Below, in pieces: positions 32,406 through 41,226 of a stretch of DNA of 64,000 bases; within the stretch, counting starts at the first letter, position 1, and each line of letters begins with the position of its first letter. Under the pieces are notes generated by a model that saw nothing but the letters and a program-made list of their open reading frames with translations, was not told where the DNA came from and did no database searches. The DNA comes from Tenggerimyces flavus (lineage in GTDB: Bacteria > Actinomycetota > Actinomycetes > Propionibacteriales > Actinopolymorphaceae): positions 7,727,420-7,791,419 of the forward strand of contig NZ_JAFBCM010000001.1 of assembly GCF_016907715.1 (NCBI RefSeq), read 5' to 3'. Made by a program: the position numbers and the translations under genes.

Positions 32406-33403
32406 CCGGACGTCGGTACGACGTCGAGGACCCAGACAGCTATGCGCGCCCGGTTCGCCGGACGCGCCCGCGCACCAAGCAGCGCCCGTCGTACGAGGAC
32501 GCGACCATCGGCGTCGTCGTCACGATCGACCGCGGCCGCTACACCTGCCTCGTCGACGCCCGCACCGTGATCGCCATGCAGGCAAGGGCATTGGGCCGCA
32601 AGGCGGTCGTCGTCGGCGACCGCGTCAAGCTCGTCGGCGACGTCACCGGCGGGGACGGAACCCTGGCCCGGATCGTCGGCGTGGAGGAACGTACGACCAA
32701 CCTCCGCCGCACCGCGGACGACGACGACCCGATCGAGCGCATCATCGTCGCGAACGCCGACCAACTGGTCGTCGTCACCGCCCTGGCCGATCCCCCGCCG
32801 CGACCGCGACTGGTCGACCGCTGCATCGTCGCCGCGTTCGACGCTGGACTGGAACCCCTTCTGTGCTTGACGAAAGGCGACCTCGCGGCGCCGGACGAGC
32901 TGCTCGAGATCTACCGCCCGCTCAACGTCGAGTCCGTCGTGACGCAACGCGATGGGGATCTCACCGCGCTCAAGGAGAAGCTCGTAGACCGGGTGAGCGT
33001 GTTCGTCGGCCACTCCGGCGTCGGCAAGTCCACGCTCGTCAACGCTCTCGTCCCGGACGCCAACCGTGCGACCGCTCAGGTCAGTGAGGTCACCGGGCGT
33101 GGTCGGCACACGTCGACGCAGGCGTTCATGCTGCGTTTGCCCTTCGGTGGTTGGGTGATCGACACGCCGGGCATCCGCTCGTTCGGGCTCGCGCACGTCG
33201 ACCCGGACTCGCTGCTGCGCGCGTTCCCCGACCTGGACGCGATCTGCGAGGACTGCCCGCGCGGGTGTACGCACACGCGGACCGAGCCGGAGTGCGCGCT
33301 CGACGAGGCCGTCGCCGAGGGCCGCGTGGACGCGGCACGAGTCGACTCGTTCCGCCGGCTGCTGGACTCCCGCGAAGCGCGTTCCGGCGACTCACACGAC
33401 TGA
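32402..33403 (+). CDS. rsgA: Ribosome small-subunit-dependent GTPase A
   Basis: A 333-residue circularly permuted GTPase for late 30S assembly. An N-terminal OB fold (about residues 35-110) precedes the G domain in permuted order: LCLTKGDL (G4-like), then G1 [14 protein letters not shown] near 207, then G3 DTPGIRSFG. The C-terminal zinc knuckle is [20 protein letters not shown], with Cys/His ligands near 290-305. GTG start overlaps the aroA stop. The aroA-rsgA pair is strongly conserved in actinobacteria. Its stop is 5 nt from that of the convergent phosphatase. Confidence 0.95.
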   Translation: MTGRRYDVEDPDSYARPVRRTRPRTKQRPSYEDATIGVVVTIDRGRYTCLVDARTVIAMQARALGRKAVVVGDRVKLVGDVTGGDGTLARIVGVEERTTNLRRTADDDDPIERIIVANADQLVVVTALADPPPRPRLVDRCIVAAFDAGLEPLLCLTKGDLAAPDELLEIYRPLNVESVVTQRDGDLTALKEKLVDRVSVFVGHSGVGKSTLVNALVPDANRATAQVSEVTGRGRHTSTQAFMLRLPFGGWVIDTPGIRSFGLAHVDPDSLLRAFPDLDAICEDCPRGCTHTRTEPECALDEAVAEGRVDAARVDSFRRLLDSREARSGDSHD

Positions 33404-33408
33404 GAGCC

Positions 33409-34200
33409 TCAGCCCGGGTCGCCGATCAGGGCGAGCACGTCCTCGTGCAGGCGGCCGTTCGTGGCCAGCGCGTTGCCGCCGTACGGGCCGGCCTCACCGT
33501 TCAGCGAGGTGAACGTGCCACCCGCCTCCGTCACGATCACCGACAGCGCCGCCATGTCGTGCATGTCCAGCTCGGGCTCGGTCGCGATGTCCACCGTGCC
33601 CTCGGCCAGCAGCACGTACGACCAGAAGTCGCCGAACGCCCGGCTCCGGCCGCACTCGTCCAGCAGCTGCAGGAACTCCCGCGCCCGGCCGTGCTCCTTC
33701 CACTCCGACAGGTCGGAGTAGGAGATGAACGCGTCCGCCAGCTCGGTGACCGTCGAGACCTGGCACTGCTGCGACAGCCGCAGGCTCTTGCCCGCGAACG
33801 CGCCCTCGCCCTTCGACGCCCACCAGCGCCGGCCGAGCGCCGGGGCGGAGACGATGCCGACGACGATCTCGTCCTCGACGGACAACGCGAGCAGCGTCGC
33901 CCACACCGGGACCCCGCGGACGAAGTTCTTCGTGCCGTCGATCGGGTCCAGGATCCACCGCCGCGGGCCCCATCCGGAGCGGCCCTGCTCCTCGCCCTCG
34001 ACGGCGTCCCGCGGGCGCGCGCGGCCCAACGTACGGCGTACGCCCTCCTCGACAGCGGTGTCCGCGTCGCTCACCGGCGTCTCGTCTTCCTTGGTGTCGA
34101 CCCGCAGATCCGTGGCGCGGAAACGACTCATCGTGAGCGCGTCAGCGTCGTCGGCAAGCAGGTGCGCGAGCCGGAGATCGTCGGTATAGGAGGAGGACAT
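33409..34200 (-). CDS. hisN: Inositol-monophosphatase-family protein, probable histidinol-phosphatase
   Basis: A 263-residue IMPase-fold phosphatase. Metal-binding signatures are GEEQG near residue 70, then WILDPIDGTKNFVRGVPVWATLLAL near 85, and the C-terminal ELDMHDMAALSVIVTEAGG. In actinobacteria the homologue next to aroA/rsgA is usually histidinol-phosphatase HisN, but inositol- or fructose-bisphosphatase activity is possible. ATG 34200 (MSSSYTDDLRLAHLL) was chosen because AGGAGGA-type sequence occurs just upstream on the coding strand's reverse and relatives begin here; the frame extends 20 codons further. It is divergent from the DUF2231 gene. Confidence 0.86.
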   Translation of the reverse strand: MSSSYTDDLRLAHLLADDADALTMSRFRATDLRVDTKEDETPVSDADTAVEEGVRRTLGRARPRDAVEGEEQGRSGWGPRRWILDPIDGTKNFVRGVPVWATLLALSVEDEIVVGIVSAPALGRRWWASKGEGAFAGKSLRLSQQCQVSTVTELADAFISYSDLSEWKEHGRAREFLQLLDECGRSRAFGDFWSYVLLAEGTVDIATEPELDMHDMAALSVIVTEAGGTFTSLNGEAGPYGGNALATNGRLHEDVLALIGDPG

Positions 34201-34316
34201 GGGGCACACGCTAACGATCTGCCCCTCCCAGACGGCTCCCGACCCGCGCGGATGAACCATTTGTCCCGCGCCTTCGTGCCAAGATCAACGGCAACCGCTA
34301 CGGAGATTGGAACCAC

Positions 34317-34796
34317 ATGTTCGACCAAATCACCGGATTGCCCGTGCATGTCTTGGTGATCCACGCAGTCGTGGTGTTCGTTCCCCTGACGGTGCTGGTC
34401 GGGATCGCGTTCGCCGTCGTCCCGAAGTGGCGGTGGGTCCTGCGCTGGCCGCTCGCGATCGGCGCGCTCATCGCCACCGGCGGCACCTGGGCCGCCCGGC
34501 TGAGTGGGCAGGCGTTCTTCGACCGCCTGAACGAGCCGGAGTACGTCGAGACGCACGCCTCGCTCGGCCTGCTGCTGTCGTGGGTCATGCTCGGGTTCCT
34601 GGTCGTGGCGCTCGTGGCGTCGTACGTCCTGACCGGCCCCAACCCGATCCGCGGCGCGATCGAGCGCGAAGGCCCGTCCCGGGTCATCCAGCTGGTGGTC
34701 GCCATCGTCCTGGTCGCCGCCTCGCTGGTCGCCGGCGTCCAGGTCATCCGCACCGGCGACGCCGGCTCCCGCGCGGTGTGGGGCCAGAACCAGTAG
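34317..34796 (+). CDS. DUF2231 family membrane protein
   Basis: A 159-residue four-helix membrane protein. It begins MFDQITGLPVHVLVIHAVVVFVPLTVL, the family's LPxHvLxVHxxVVxxPL signature, with His residues in helix 1 that could bind haem or metal. Further helices are about residues 43-62, 82-105 and 121-140. A short charged C-terminal tail follows. Function unknown. GGAGATTGG precedes the ATG. Confidence 0.85.
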   Translation: MFDQITGLPVHVLVIHAVVVFVPLTVLVGIAFAVVPKWRWVLRWPLAIGALIATGGTWAARLSGQAFFDRLNEPEYVETHASLGLLLSWVMLGFLVVALVASYVLTGPNPIRGAIEREGPSRVIQLVVAIVLVAASLVAGVQVIRTGDAGSRAVWGQNQ

Positions 34797-34829
34797 GTGG
34801 ACCTCGTTGATCTGTCCTCGGGGTCGGCG

Positions 34830-36074
34830 TCAGGTCGCAGTCTCACGCTCCCTTTCGACCGAATCCGCCAGCGGTCGCAGCGACCACACCGACCGATCCG
34901 CGACCGCGAGCAGGATCACCACGGCGTACACCCCGGCAGCCGCGACGACGACCGTGCTGACGCCGAACGCCGTGGCCAGCGGTCCGGCCAGCAGCTGGCC
35001 GAGAGGCAGCGCGATGAACGAGCCGAGCATGTCGTACGACACCACCCGCGACAGCTTCTCGTGCGGGATCCGCTGCTGCAGCGCGGTCTCCCAGATCACG
35101 GCGAAGATCGACACCCCCGTACCGGCGACCAGCGCGGCCGCACAGAGCACGATCGCGTTCGGATACCAACCCAGTAAGGCGATCAGCGGCGCCTCGAGCA
35201 CCATCGCGAGCATCGCGATCCGCATCGGGTGCCGCGGCCGGAACCGCAGCATGAGCAGCGTGCCGAGGAAGAACCCGAGCGCATTGAACGCCAGGATCGC
35301 GCCCCACGCCGTTCGGCCGAACGTGTCGTCGGCGACGACGGGTCCGAGCGTGTTCCAGGCACCGGCGATGATCATGTTCAGCGCGGTGAACGCCACGACG
35401 ACCACCCAGACCCAGCGCCGGGAGACGAACTCCCGCCACCCGACCCGCAGGTCGTGCAGCGTGGAGGTGCGTTCGCCGACCGGGATGCCGCCGACCTTGA
35501 GCCGACTGATCAGGATGGCCGCGACGCCGAACGTCACCGCGTCGAACGCGAGCCCCCATCCGGAGCCGGCGAGCCCGACGATCACGCCGCCGAGCGACGC
35601 CCCGCCGATCATCGTGATCGTGCGGATCGCACCACTCAGCGCGTTCGCCTGTTGCAGGTGCTCGCGGGAGACGAGGTGCGGGAGCAGGCCGAAGAGCGCG
35701 GGCAACGTGAACGCGGCAGCGGCCCCGTTCACCACCTCGATCGCGGCGAGCTGCCAGACCTCGGCGCTGCCGGTGAGCAGCAGGCCGGCGGCCAGGGCCT
35801 GGGTGCCGAAGCAGACCACGTGCGAGACGACGAGCACGACATGCCGCGGGAGCCGGTCGGCGATCACACCGCCGTACAGCATCAGCACGATCATCGGGAT
35901 GCTGCGCGCCGCCAGCACGATGCCGAGCGACGACGCGGAGTCGGTCAGGTCGAGGACGGCGAACGCGAGCGCGATCGGCGCGATCGCGTTACCCAGCAGG
36001 GAGGAGAACCGCGCGGCGAGGAAGTAGCGAAACCGCTTCTCCCGCAGCGGCGCGAGGCTGTCGCGACTGATCAT
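34830..36074 (-). CDS. MFS transporter paired with an ArsR regulator
   Basis: A 414-residue transporter with about 12 hydrophobic segments. It opens REKRFRYFLAARFSSLLGNAIAPIALAFAVLDLT, and YGGVIADRLPRHVVLVVSHV is the motif-A loop. Another conserved stretch is PALFGLLPHLVSREHLQQANALSGAIRTI. This places it in MFS_3, exporters of drugs or siderophores. Its ATG directly abuts the stop of the ArsR gene, so the two are co-translated. Substrate unknown. Confidence 0.9.
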   Translation of the reverse strand: MISRDSLAPLREKRFRYFLAARFSSLLGNAIAPIALAFAVLDLTDSASSLGIVLAARSIPMIVLMLYGGVIADRLPRHVVLVVSHVVCFGTQALAAGLLLTGSAEVWQLAAIEVVNGAAAAFTLPALFGLLPHLVSREHLQQANALSGAIRTITMIGGASLGGVIVGLAGSGWGLAFDAVTFGVAAILISRLKVGGIPVGERTSTLHDLRVGWREFVSRRWVWVVVVAFTALNMIIAGAWNTLGPVVADDTFGRTAWGAILAFNALGFFLGTLLMLRFRPRHPMRIAMLAMVLEAPLIALLGWYPNAIVLCAAALVAGTGVSIFAVIWETALQQRIPHEKLSRVVSYDMLGSFIALPLGQLLAGPLATAFGVSTVVVAAAGVYAVVILLAVADRSVWSLRPLADSVERERETAT

Positions 36075-36587
36075 CTAGCTCTCCATCCGGAACATCGCGA
36101 CGGTCGCGTTGACGTGGATCGTTCCCTCGGTCCGCGGTGGGTGAGCGCGTTTGTGCAACAGAGTCGAGGCTTCCTCGCTGAGCCGGATCGCCTGCGCCCA
36201 GTCGTCCTCGTCGATCCAGAGCTCGGCGTCGGTGTACGAGGACGGGCCCTTGGCGAGGAACTGCACGCGGCGGACGAGCTCGTCGGCCACGGCCCGGGCG
36301 AACAGCAGGTTGGCCTCGGGATCGGGCGGGTTGTCGACCCGGTCGCGATCATCGCGGTGGGCGTACGCGTACCGCTTGGCGATGCCGCCGCGGATGGACT
36401 CCTCACCCATCTCGTCGAGATAGCCGGCGGCCGCGAGCGTGCGGATGTGGTACGACGCGTTCGCCTGGGTGATGCCGAGCTCGCGGGCGACCTCGGACGC
36501 GGACATGACCGCGCCGGTGAGCAGCGAGAGGATCCGCAGCCGGATCGGGTGGGCGAGAGCCCGCAGCGAAGAGACCTCCAAAGACAT
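36075..36587 (-). CDS. ArsR-family transcriptional regulator
   Basis: A 170-residue winged-helix regulator. LRALAHPIRLRILSLLTG is the classic ArsR opening; MSASEVARELGITQANASYHIRTLAAAGYL is the HTH. There is no CxC metal motif, so the signal is probably not a metal. The frame is open to 36611, but ATG 36587 gives a family-like start and lies 7 nt after a good -10 box, suggesting a leaderless mRNA. An inverted repeat fills the promoter spacer, so self-repression is likely. It controls the abutting MFS gene. Confidence 0.9.
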   Translation of the reverse strand: MSLEVSSLRALAHPIRLRILSLLTGAVMSASEVARELGITQANASYHIRTLAAAGYLDEMGEESIRGGIAKRYAYAHRDDRDRVDNPPDPEANLLFARAVADELVRRVQFLAKGPSSYTDAELWIDEDDWAQAIRLSEEASTLLHKRAHPPRTEGTIHVNATVAMFRMES

Positions 36588-36594
36588 GTTGGGG

Positions 36595-36624
36595 AGTATG
36601 CGGTACTGCAATACCGACTGTCAA
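36595..36624 (-). promoter_or_regulatory. Promoter and operator of the ArsR-MFS operon
   Basis: Minus strand: TTGACA (36624-36619) and CATACT (36600-36595) with an 18-nt spacer. The spacer holds CGGTA-TTGCAG-TACCG (36616-36601), an inverted repeat with 5-bp arms exactly between the two boxes. The -10 ends 7 nt from the ATG at 36587. Confidence 0.75.
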
Positions 36625-36759
36625 AGAGTTGTTTGGGGGTAACAGTTCCATAGCTTATTGAACGTTCAGACGCAACGTCTGGCCGTATGGCGTGGAACAC
36701 AGCTAGCCTGCCTCACACGGGGGACCAGCCGCCTACGTGGCGACCGAAGGGAGGCCGGA

Positions 36760-37188
36760 ATGCGGATCAGCTCAATCCTGCGCGGCAAAGGCGACAGTGT
36801 CGTCACCATTACTCCTGAATCGACGGTTCGTGAGCTCCTCGCACTGCTCGCCCAGCACAACATCGGCGCGGTGGTGGTGAGTGGGGATGGATCGACCATC
36901 CAGGGCATCGTGTCCGAACGCGACGTGGTCCGCGGTCTCGACCGCGGAGTCGACGTTCTCGACGCCCAGGTGCTCACGATCATGACCGGCGACGTCCACA
37001 CCTGCTCACCGGCGGACACGGTCGACCAGCTGATGCGCCTGATGACCGAGCAGCGCGTCCGGCACATCCCTGTGCTGGTTGACGAACGGCTGTCCGGACT
37101 GGTGAGCATCGGCGACATCGTGAAGACGCGGATCGGCGAGCTCGAGTTCGAACGCGAACAACTCGAGCACTACATAGCTGGCGCCTGA
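36760..37188 (+). CDS. CBS-domain protein
   Basis: A 142-residue protein made of a CBS pair. CBS1 is about residues 8-62 (ITPESTVRELLALLAQHNIGAVVVSGDGSTIQGIVSERDVVRGL), CBS2 about 72-125 (VHTCSPADTVDQLMRLMTEQRVRHIPVLVDERLSGLVSIGDIV), then a C-terminal helix FEREQLEHYIAGA. CBS pairs bind adenine nucleotides and act as energy or redox sensors; free-standing ones usually regulate a partner enzyme. GAAGGGAGG precedes the ATG at 36760. It is convergent with the second DUF222/HNH gene, with 6 nt between stops. Confidence 0.92.
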   Translation: MRISSILRGKGDSVVTITPESTVRELLALLAQHNIGAVVVSGDGSTIQGIVSERDVVRGLDRGVDVLDAQVLTIMTGDVHTCSPADTVDQLMRLMTEQRVRHIPVLVDERLSGLVSIGDIVKTRIGELEFEREQLEHYIAGA

Positions 37189-37194
37189 TCGCCC

Positions 37195-38514
37195 TCAGAA
37201 GGGCGGCGGGTCCGGATCGGTGAGCTGGACCGGTTCGACGACGTACTCGCGCCCGTGCGGGTCGGTCCACTCGAAGTGGCCGGGCTCGGGCTGGCGCATG
37301 GTCCAGGTGCCGGACTGTTTGACCAGATCGTGGTGGGCACAGAGGGCTCCGGCGTTGCAGGCGCAGGTCGGCCCGTTGTCGGCGTGGTTGGTGGTGTGGT
37401 CTCCGCGGCAGACCATGGCCGGGTGCCGGCAGTTCGGGAAGCGGCAGTGGCCGTCGCGGATCTTGACGTGCTCGTCGAGCAGTCCACGGAAGTAGCGGGT
37501 GGAGACCCGACCGGTGTGGACGACCTGCCCGGTGACCGGGTCGGTAGCGGCCCAGCAGGCGGTCGCATCCGGGTCACCGGCAAGCTTCGCCGTCAGTTGG
37601 CGTGCGATCTCGGTGACCACCGGCCCGTACCCGGCGAGCGTCGCCGGCCGGGTGCCCAGGTCCAGCAGCGTGGTGATCGGCGCGGTCAACACCAGCTTCG
37701 GGCCGTTCCGCCGCCGCCCCTCGATCGTGACGTCGGGAACCTCGGTGAGCGGGCTGACGGTGGTGGCTTCGTCGAGGGGCTTGCCGCGCAACATCGCTGA
37801 GGCGAGGTCGGCGCGCAGCTGTGGGCGGCTACGTTCATCGCCCATGGCCTTCCGCGTGTCCACACACGACCGCAGATACGCCTCCGCCTCAGCCACCTCA
37901 TCGACCGGCAACCCGTACACCCGGATCGTCGCCGTCGAGTCCTCATCCGGGAAGAAGTCCACACCCCGTTCCGCGACCCGCCGCTCGTGCCGCTCCCGAG
38001 CAGCGTCGGGATTGATCCGCACCACCTGCGCGGCGACCTCGGCACGCAACCACCCCGTCGTACGCGTCTCCGCCCGCCCCAGCACAGCGTTCTCGACCTT
38101 CTGCCGATCCAACGGATCCGCCAACACCGCCACCCCGGCAGCCAGAACCTTCGCCTTCGCCAAATCGATCCGCCCCGCCGCCAACGCCACCCGCGTCCCC
38201 GGCAAATCGACAAGCTGCGCCGCCAAACCCGCGAACGTCTCCCCCGCGTACCGAGTCCACGACAACGCCGACGCGACAACGTCTCCGATGAACGGATCCC
38301 ACCGGTCGGTCCGCCGCGGCGGACCATCCTCAGGCCCCGGCGCAGTGTGCGCCAACGCCTCCACATCCGCCAACGACTCCGCGTCCAACCACGCCTTCAT
38401 CCGCTCCCGCGCCCGCAGCCGATCCTCCAACTCGACACCACTGCAGTCGGCACGGTCCTTCCCACACACCGCCGCCAACTGCAGCGCCTCAGACGAAGTC
38501 AGCGTGTCGAACAT
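37195..38514 (-). CDS. DUF222 / HNH endonuclease-domain protein, copy 2
   Basis: A 439-residue member of the same DUF222-HNH family as 22217-23470, but only distantly similar in sequence. The HNH region is CRFPNCRHPAMVCRGDHTTNHADNGPTCACNAGALCAHHDLVKQSGTW. Two Cys pairs and a D-H pair are kept, with an inserted Cys pair compared with copy 1. Residues 60-300 are helical DUF222 (for example AAQLVDLPGTRVALAAGRIDLAKAKVL). Both genes are preceded by the same 32-nt element. Function of the family is unknown. Confidence 0.9.
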   Translation of the reverse strand: MFDTLTSSEALQLAAVCGKDRADCSGVELEDRLRARERMKAWLDAESLADVEALAHTAPGPEDGPPRRTDRWDPFIGDVVASALSWTRYAGETFAGLAAQLVDLPGTRVALAAGRIDLAKAKVLAAGVAVLADPLDRQKVENAVLGRAETRTTGWLRAEVAAQVVRINPDAARERHERRVAERGVDFFPDEDSTATIRVYGLPVDEVAEAEAYLRSCVDTRKAMGDERSRPQLRADLASAMLRGKPLDEATTVSPLTEVPDVTIEGRRRNGPKLVLTAPITTLLDLGTRPATLAGYGPVVTEIARQLTAKLAGDPDATACWAATDPVTGQVVHTGRVSTRYFRGLLDEHVKIRDGHCRFPNCRHPAMVCRGDHTTNHADNGPTCACNAGALCAHHDLVKQSGTWTMRQPEPGHFEWTDPHGREYVVEPVQLTDPDPPPF

Positions 38515-38521
38515 GCCTCTG

Positions 38522-38553
38522 ATTCTACCGCATGAATCACGCTAATGCCCAAC
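38522..38553 (-). promoter_or_regulatory. Conserved 5' element of the DUF222/HNH genes, copy 2
   Basis: 27 of 32 positions match 23477-23508. It starts 8 nt upstream of the DUF222/HNH ATG. The middle (TTAGC-N-TGATTC) and the TAGAAT box are kept exactly, while the bases between differ, as expected for a functional site rather than simple duplication. Confidence 0.55.
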
Positions 38554-38564
38554 AGGACAAGGGG

Positions 38565-41215
38565 CTATTCGCAGTGGATCAGAGCGTCTCCCCAGGAGGC
38601 GTGGTCGAGGCTCGAGTCGTCGCCGCCGTCGGTGACGCGAAGCGTGAGCTCGTGGACACCGCGGATGTCGACGTTCAACGCCTGCGCGGGATTCGTCGTG
38701 CGCAGGACGCCGGTCTCGGCGAGCAGCAAGCCGTCGCCGAGCACGGCGAACGACACCGTGCCGCCCGCCAGCGCGCGGTCGACGCGGCCGTCGACCTCGT
38801 CGTCCACGCCCACCGACGCGGCGAACGTCGAGCACTGGCCGTTCAACGGCACGGTCACCGCCGACGGAGCGTGCACGCCGAGGCCGCGGCCGAAGCGGGT
38901 ACCGCCGACCGTGAGCGTGATCCCGTCACCAGCGGCGGACTCGCCGTTGGACAGGTCCAACTCCGCCGGTCCGAGGCCGTTCTCCACCACGGTGAACGGC
39001 CGGTCCGTCAGGTACGTCGACCCAGCGGGCAAGGGCTTCCACACGTGCACCGACGTAGCGCGCTCGTTCTCGAACCGCAGGCCAGCGCTCGAGGTGAACG
39101 CCGCGACCACCGGTACGTCGGTCAGCCCGACCGGCTCCCCGACGCGGACGGTCCAGGTCCCGCTCACCGTCGCCCGGCCGCCAGCCGCGAACGTCGCACC
39201 GGATCGCCCGACACCGACCAGCCGGCCGGCACGCGCGGCGCCAGCACCACCGACCGCACCGCCTCGTCCGGCGTGAACGAGCCGCTCACCTCGTACGTCG
39301 ACCCCGGCGTCAGCTTCTCCGCCGACGGCGACACCGACATCGCGGCGGTCGGCATCCCGTTCACCGGCACCGCGCAGGTCCGCAGGCCGGGTCGCCACTT
39401 GCACGCGATCGCGGCAAACCCGCCCTCAGCAACAACGGGCACCGACAGCGACCCGCCCTCCGGAACGACCTGTTGCTCACGCACCAGGCCAGCCGGCGAG
39501 TCCCGCACCACCTCGACGAGCGTTCGCGCACGTACGAACGAGAACGGCACACTCAACGTCCGAGCGGCACCCGACACCCCGCCGCCCACGAACCAGCGCG
39601 CACCCGAACGCCGCGCGATCACCGCCGACGACCCCGGATCTCCGGACAGGAGCCGCGTCTCGTCCCACACCGTCGGCACCTGGTCGAGGTACCACTCAGC
39701 CAGCGGCCGCGCCCCGTACGCCTCGATCGTGCCCGCGAAGTCCTGCAGCCCCGACTCCATCAGCACCGACAACGCCAGCTCGTGCGCATCCGACGTCGGC
39801 CGAGACGCACGCTGGAACGCCATCGGCGTGTAGTCCATCGAGCCGACGACGTTCCGCGTGAACGGCAACGCCAAGAGGTGCGACGTCGTCACGCCGCTCG
39901 ACTTCTCCGCACCGTGCACGGCCTCCATCGTCATCACGTTCGGCCAGGTGCGATGGATGCCGTGCGGCAGTGTCGAGCCGTGGAAGTTGGCCAGCATGCG
40001 TTCACGGGCGAGCACGGGCAGGATCTGGTCGTACCAGCGGTTCCGCTCCTGCCCGTCGGAGTCCATGAAGTCGATCTTCAGGCCCTTGATCCCCCACCGA
40101 TGCCACAGCGGCAGCAGCTCGTTCCACTCCTCGGGAGTGTCGATCGTGCTGAACCGGATCCAGGTGAGGATGTCGACCTGCCTGGCCTTGGCGTACCGGA
40201 CGAGCTCGGGCATCCAGCTGGTCTGCCGCCAGTTCGGGTCGTCGTACCAGCCGGCGTCTACGAGGACGTACGGCCAACCGTGCTTGGCGGCGTAGTCGAC
40301 GAACGCCTTCTGCGCCGGCAGGCTCTGCTGCACCGAGCGTCCGCCCGCGAGCCACGTCCAGACCGCGGCGCCGGGGCGAATCCATGACGTGTCACCTATC
40401 TTCGACCGCGGCGCGAGATCGTCGACCAGCGTGGACTCCGTGATCGTCGCGAGCGAGCCGACGATCATCGTCCGCCACGGCGTGGCCAACGGCCCGTCGA
40501 CGGCGACTTCGGTATCCCACAGGCCGATTCGGTACGTTCCCGTGCCCGCGTCGTGCAGCAGCCGGCCGCCGGAGTAGCGGCCGTCGACGTCGGACTCGCT
40601 GATCAGCAGGTAGCTTCTGCCGACGCGGAACAGCGCGGGATGCATGTACTCACCCGTCGGAGCGTCGGCCGCGGTGGACGGGAGGAACGGGTTGTCGTAG
40701 TCGCGGCGGTACTTCGCCAGCCAGGCGTTCGCCGTTGCGGGAACGGCGAACGTCGAGGCCTCGCCGAGCACGGATCCGAGCTCGGCCGGCAGCACGTACC
40801 TGTACGCGACGCCGTCGGGCGCGACGCGGACGACCAGGTCGAGGCGGGCGCCGGCGGCGTTGCGGAACGCGAACGTCGCCTCGGTCATCACGTTCGTCCG
40901 GTCCAGCCGCTTGCCGACGGTGGTCCGATAGCGCTCGACGACGCGGCGCTCGGACCGGCGCTGGAACACCAGCCCGCTGGTCAGATCCGCTTGCTGGGTT
41001 CGGATTCCGAGCGCACCGGGCTCGAGCACAGTGCTTCCGGCGCGCGTGACCGCGAGCGACAACGCGCCCTCGCCGGAGAGCGCGACGACCGCACGCGGGC
41101 CCGTTCCGTTCGGGCCCTTCACTGTCCACGCGGTATCGGCGTGAGCGAGGGGAACGGCGAGCGATCCGAAGAGCAATGGCAACACGATGGCAACCGCTTT
41201 CCAGATTCGCCCCAT
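38565..41215 (-). pseudogene. GH97 glycoside hydrolase with NEW3 and NPCBM domains, frameshifted
   Basis: A signal peptide (AIVLPLLFGSLAVPLAHA) leads a secreted GH97 enzyme. The N-terminal beta domain spans about residues 30-270, the (beta/alpha)8 barrel about 275-540 with WTWLAGGRSVQQSLPAQKAFVDYAAKHGWPYVLVDAGWYDD, LKIDFMDSDGQERNRWYDQI and NFHGSTLPHGIHRTWPN. The DSD motif fits the retaining alpha-galactosidase branch. After PRVPAGWSVSGD the frame ends at a stop (39164), while the obvious continuation, SGATFAAGGRATVSGTWTV (NEW3) and then an NPCBM domain (LGVHAPSAVTVPLNG ... HASWGDALIHCE), runs in another frame to 38565. One base is missing near 39203. It follows the MocR gene by 11 nt. Confidence 0.85.
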
Positions 41216-41226
41216 GGTCGGGCACG

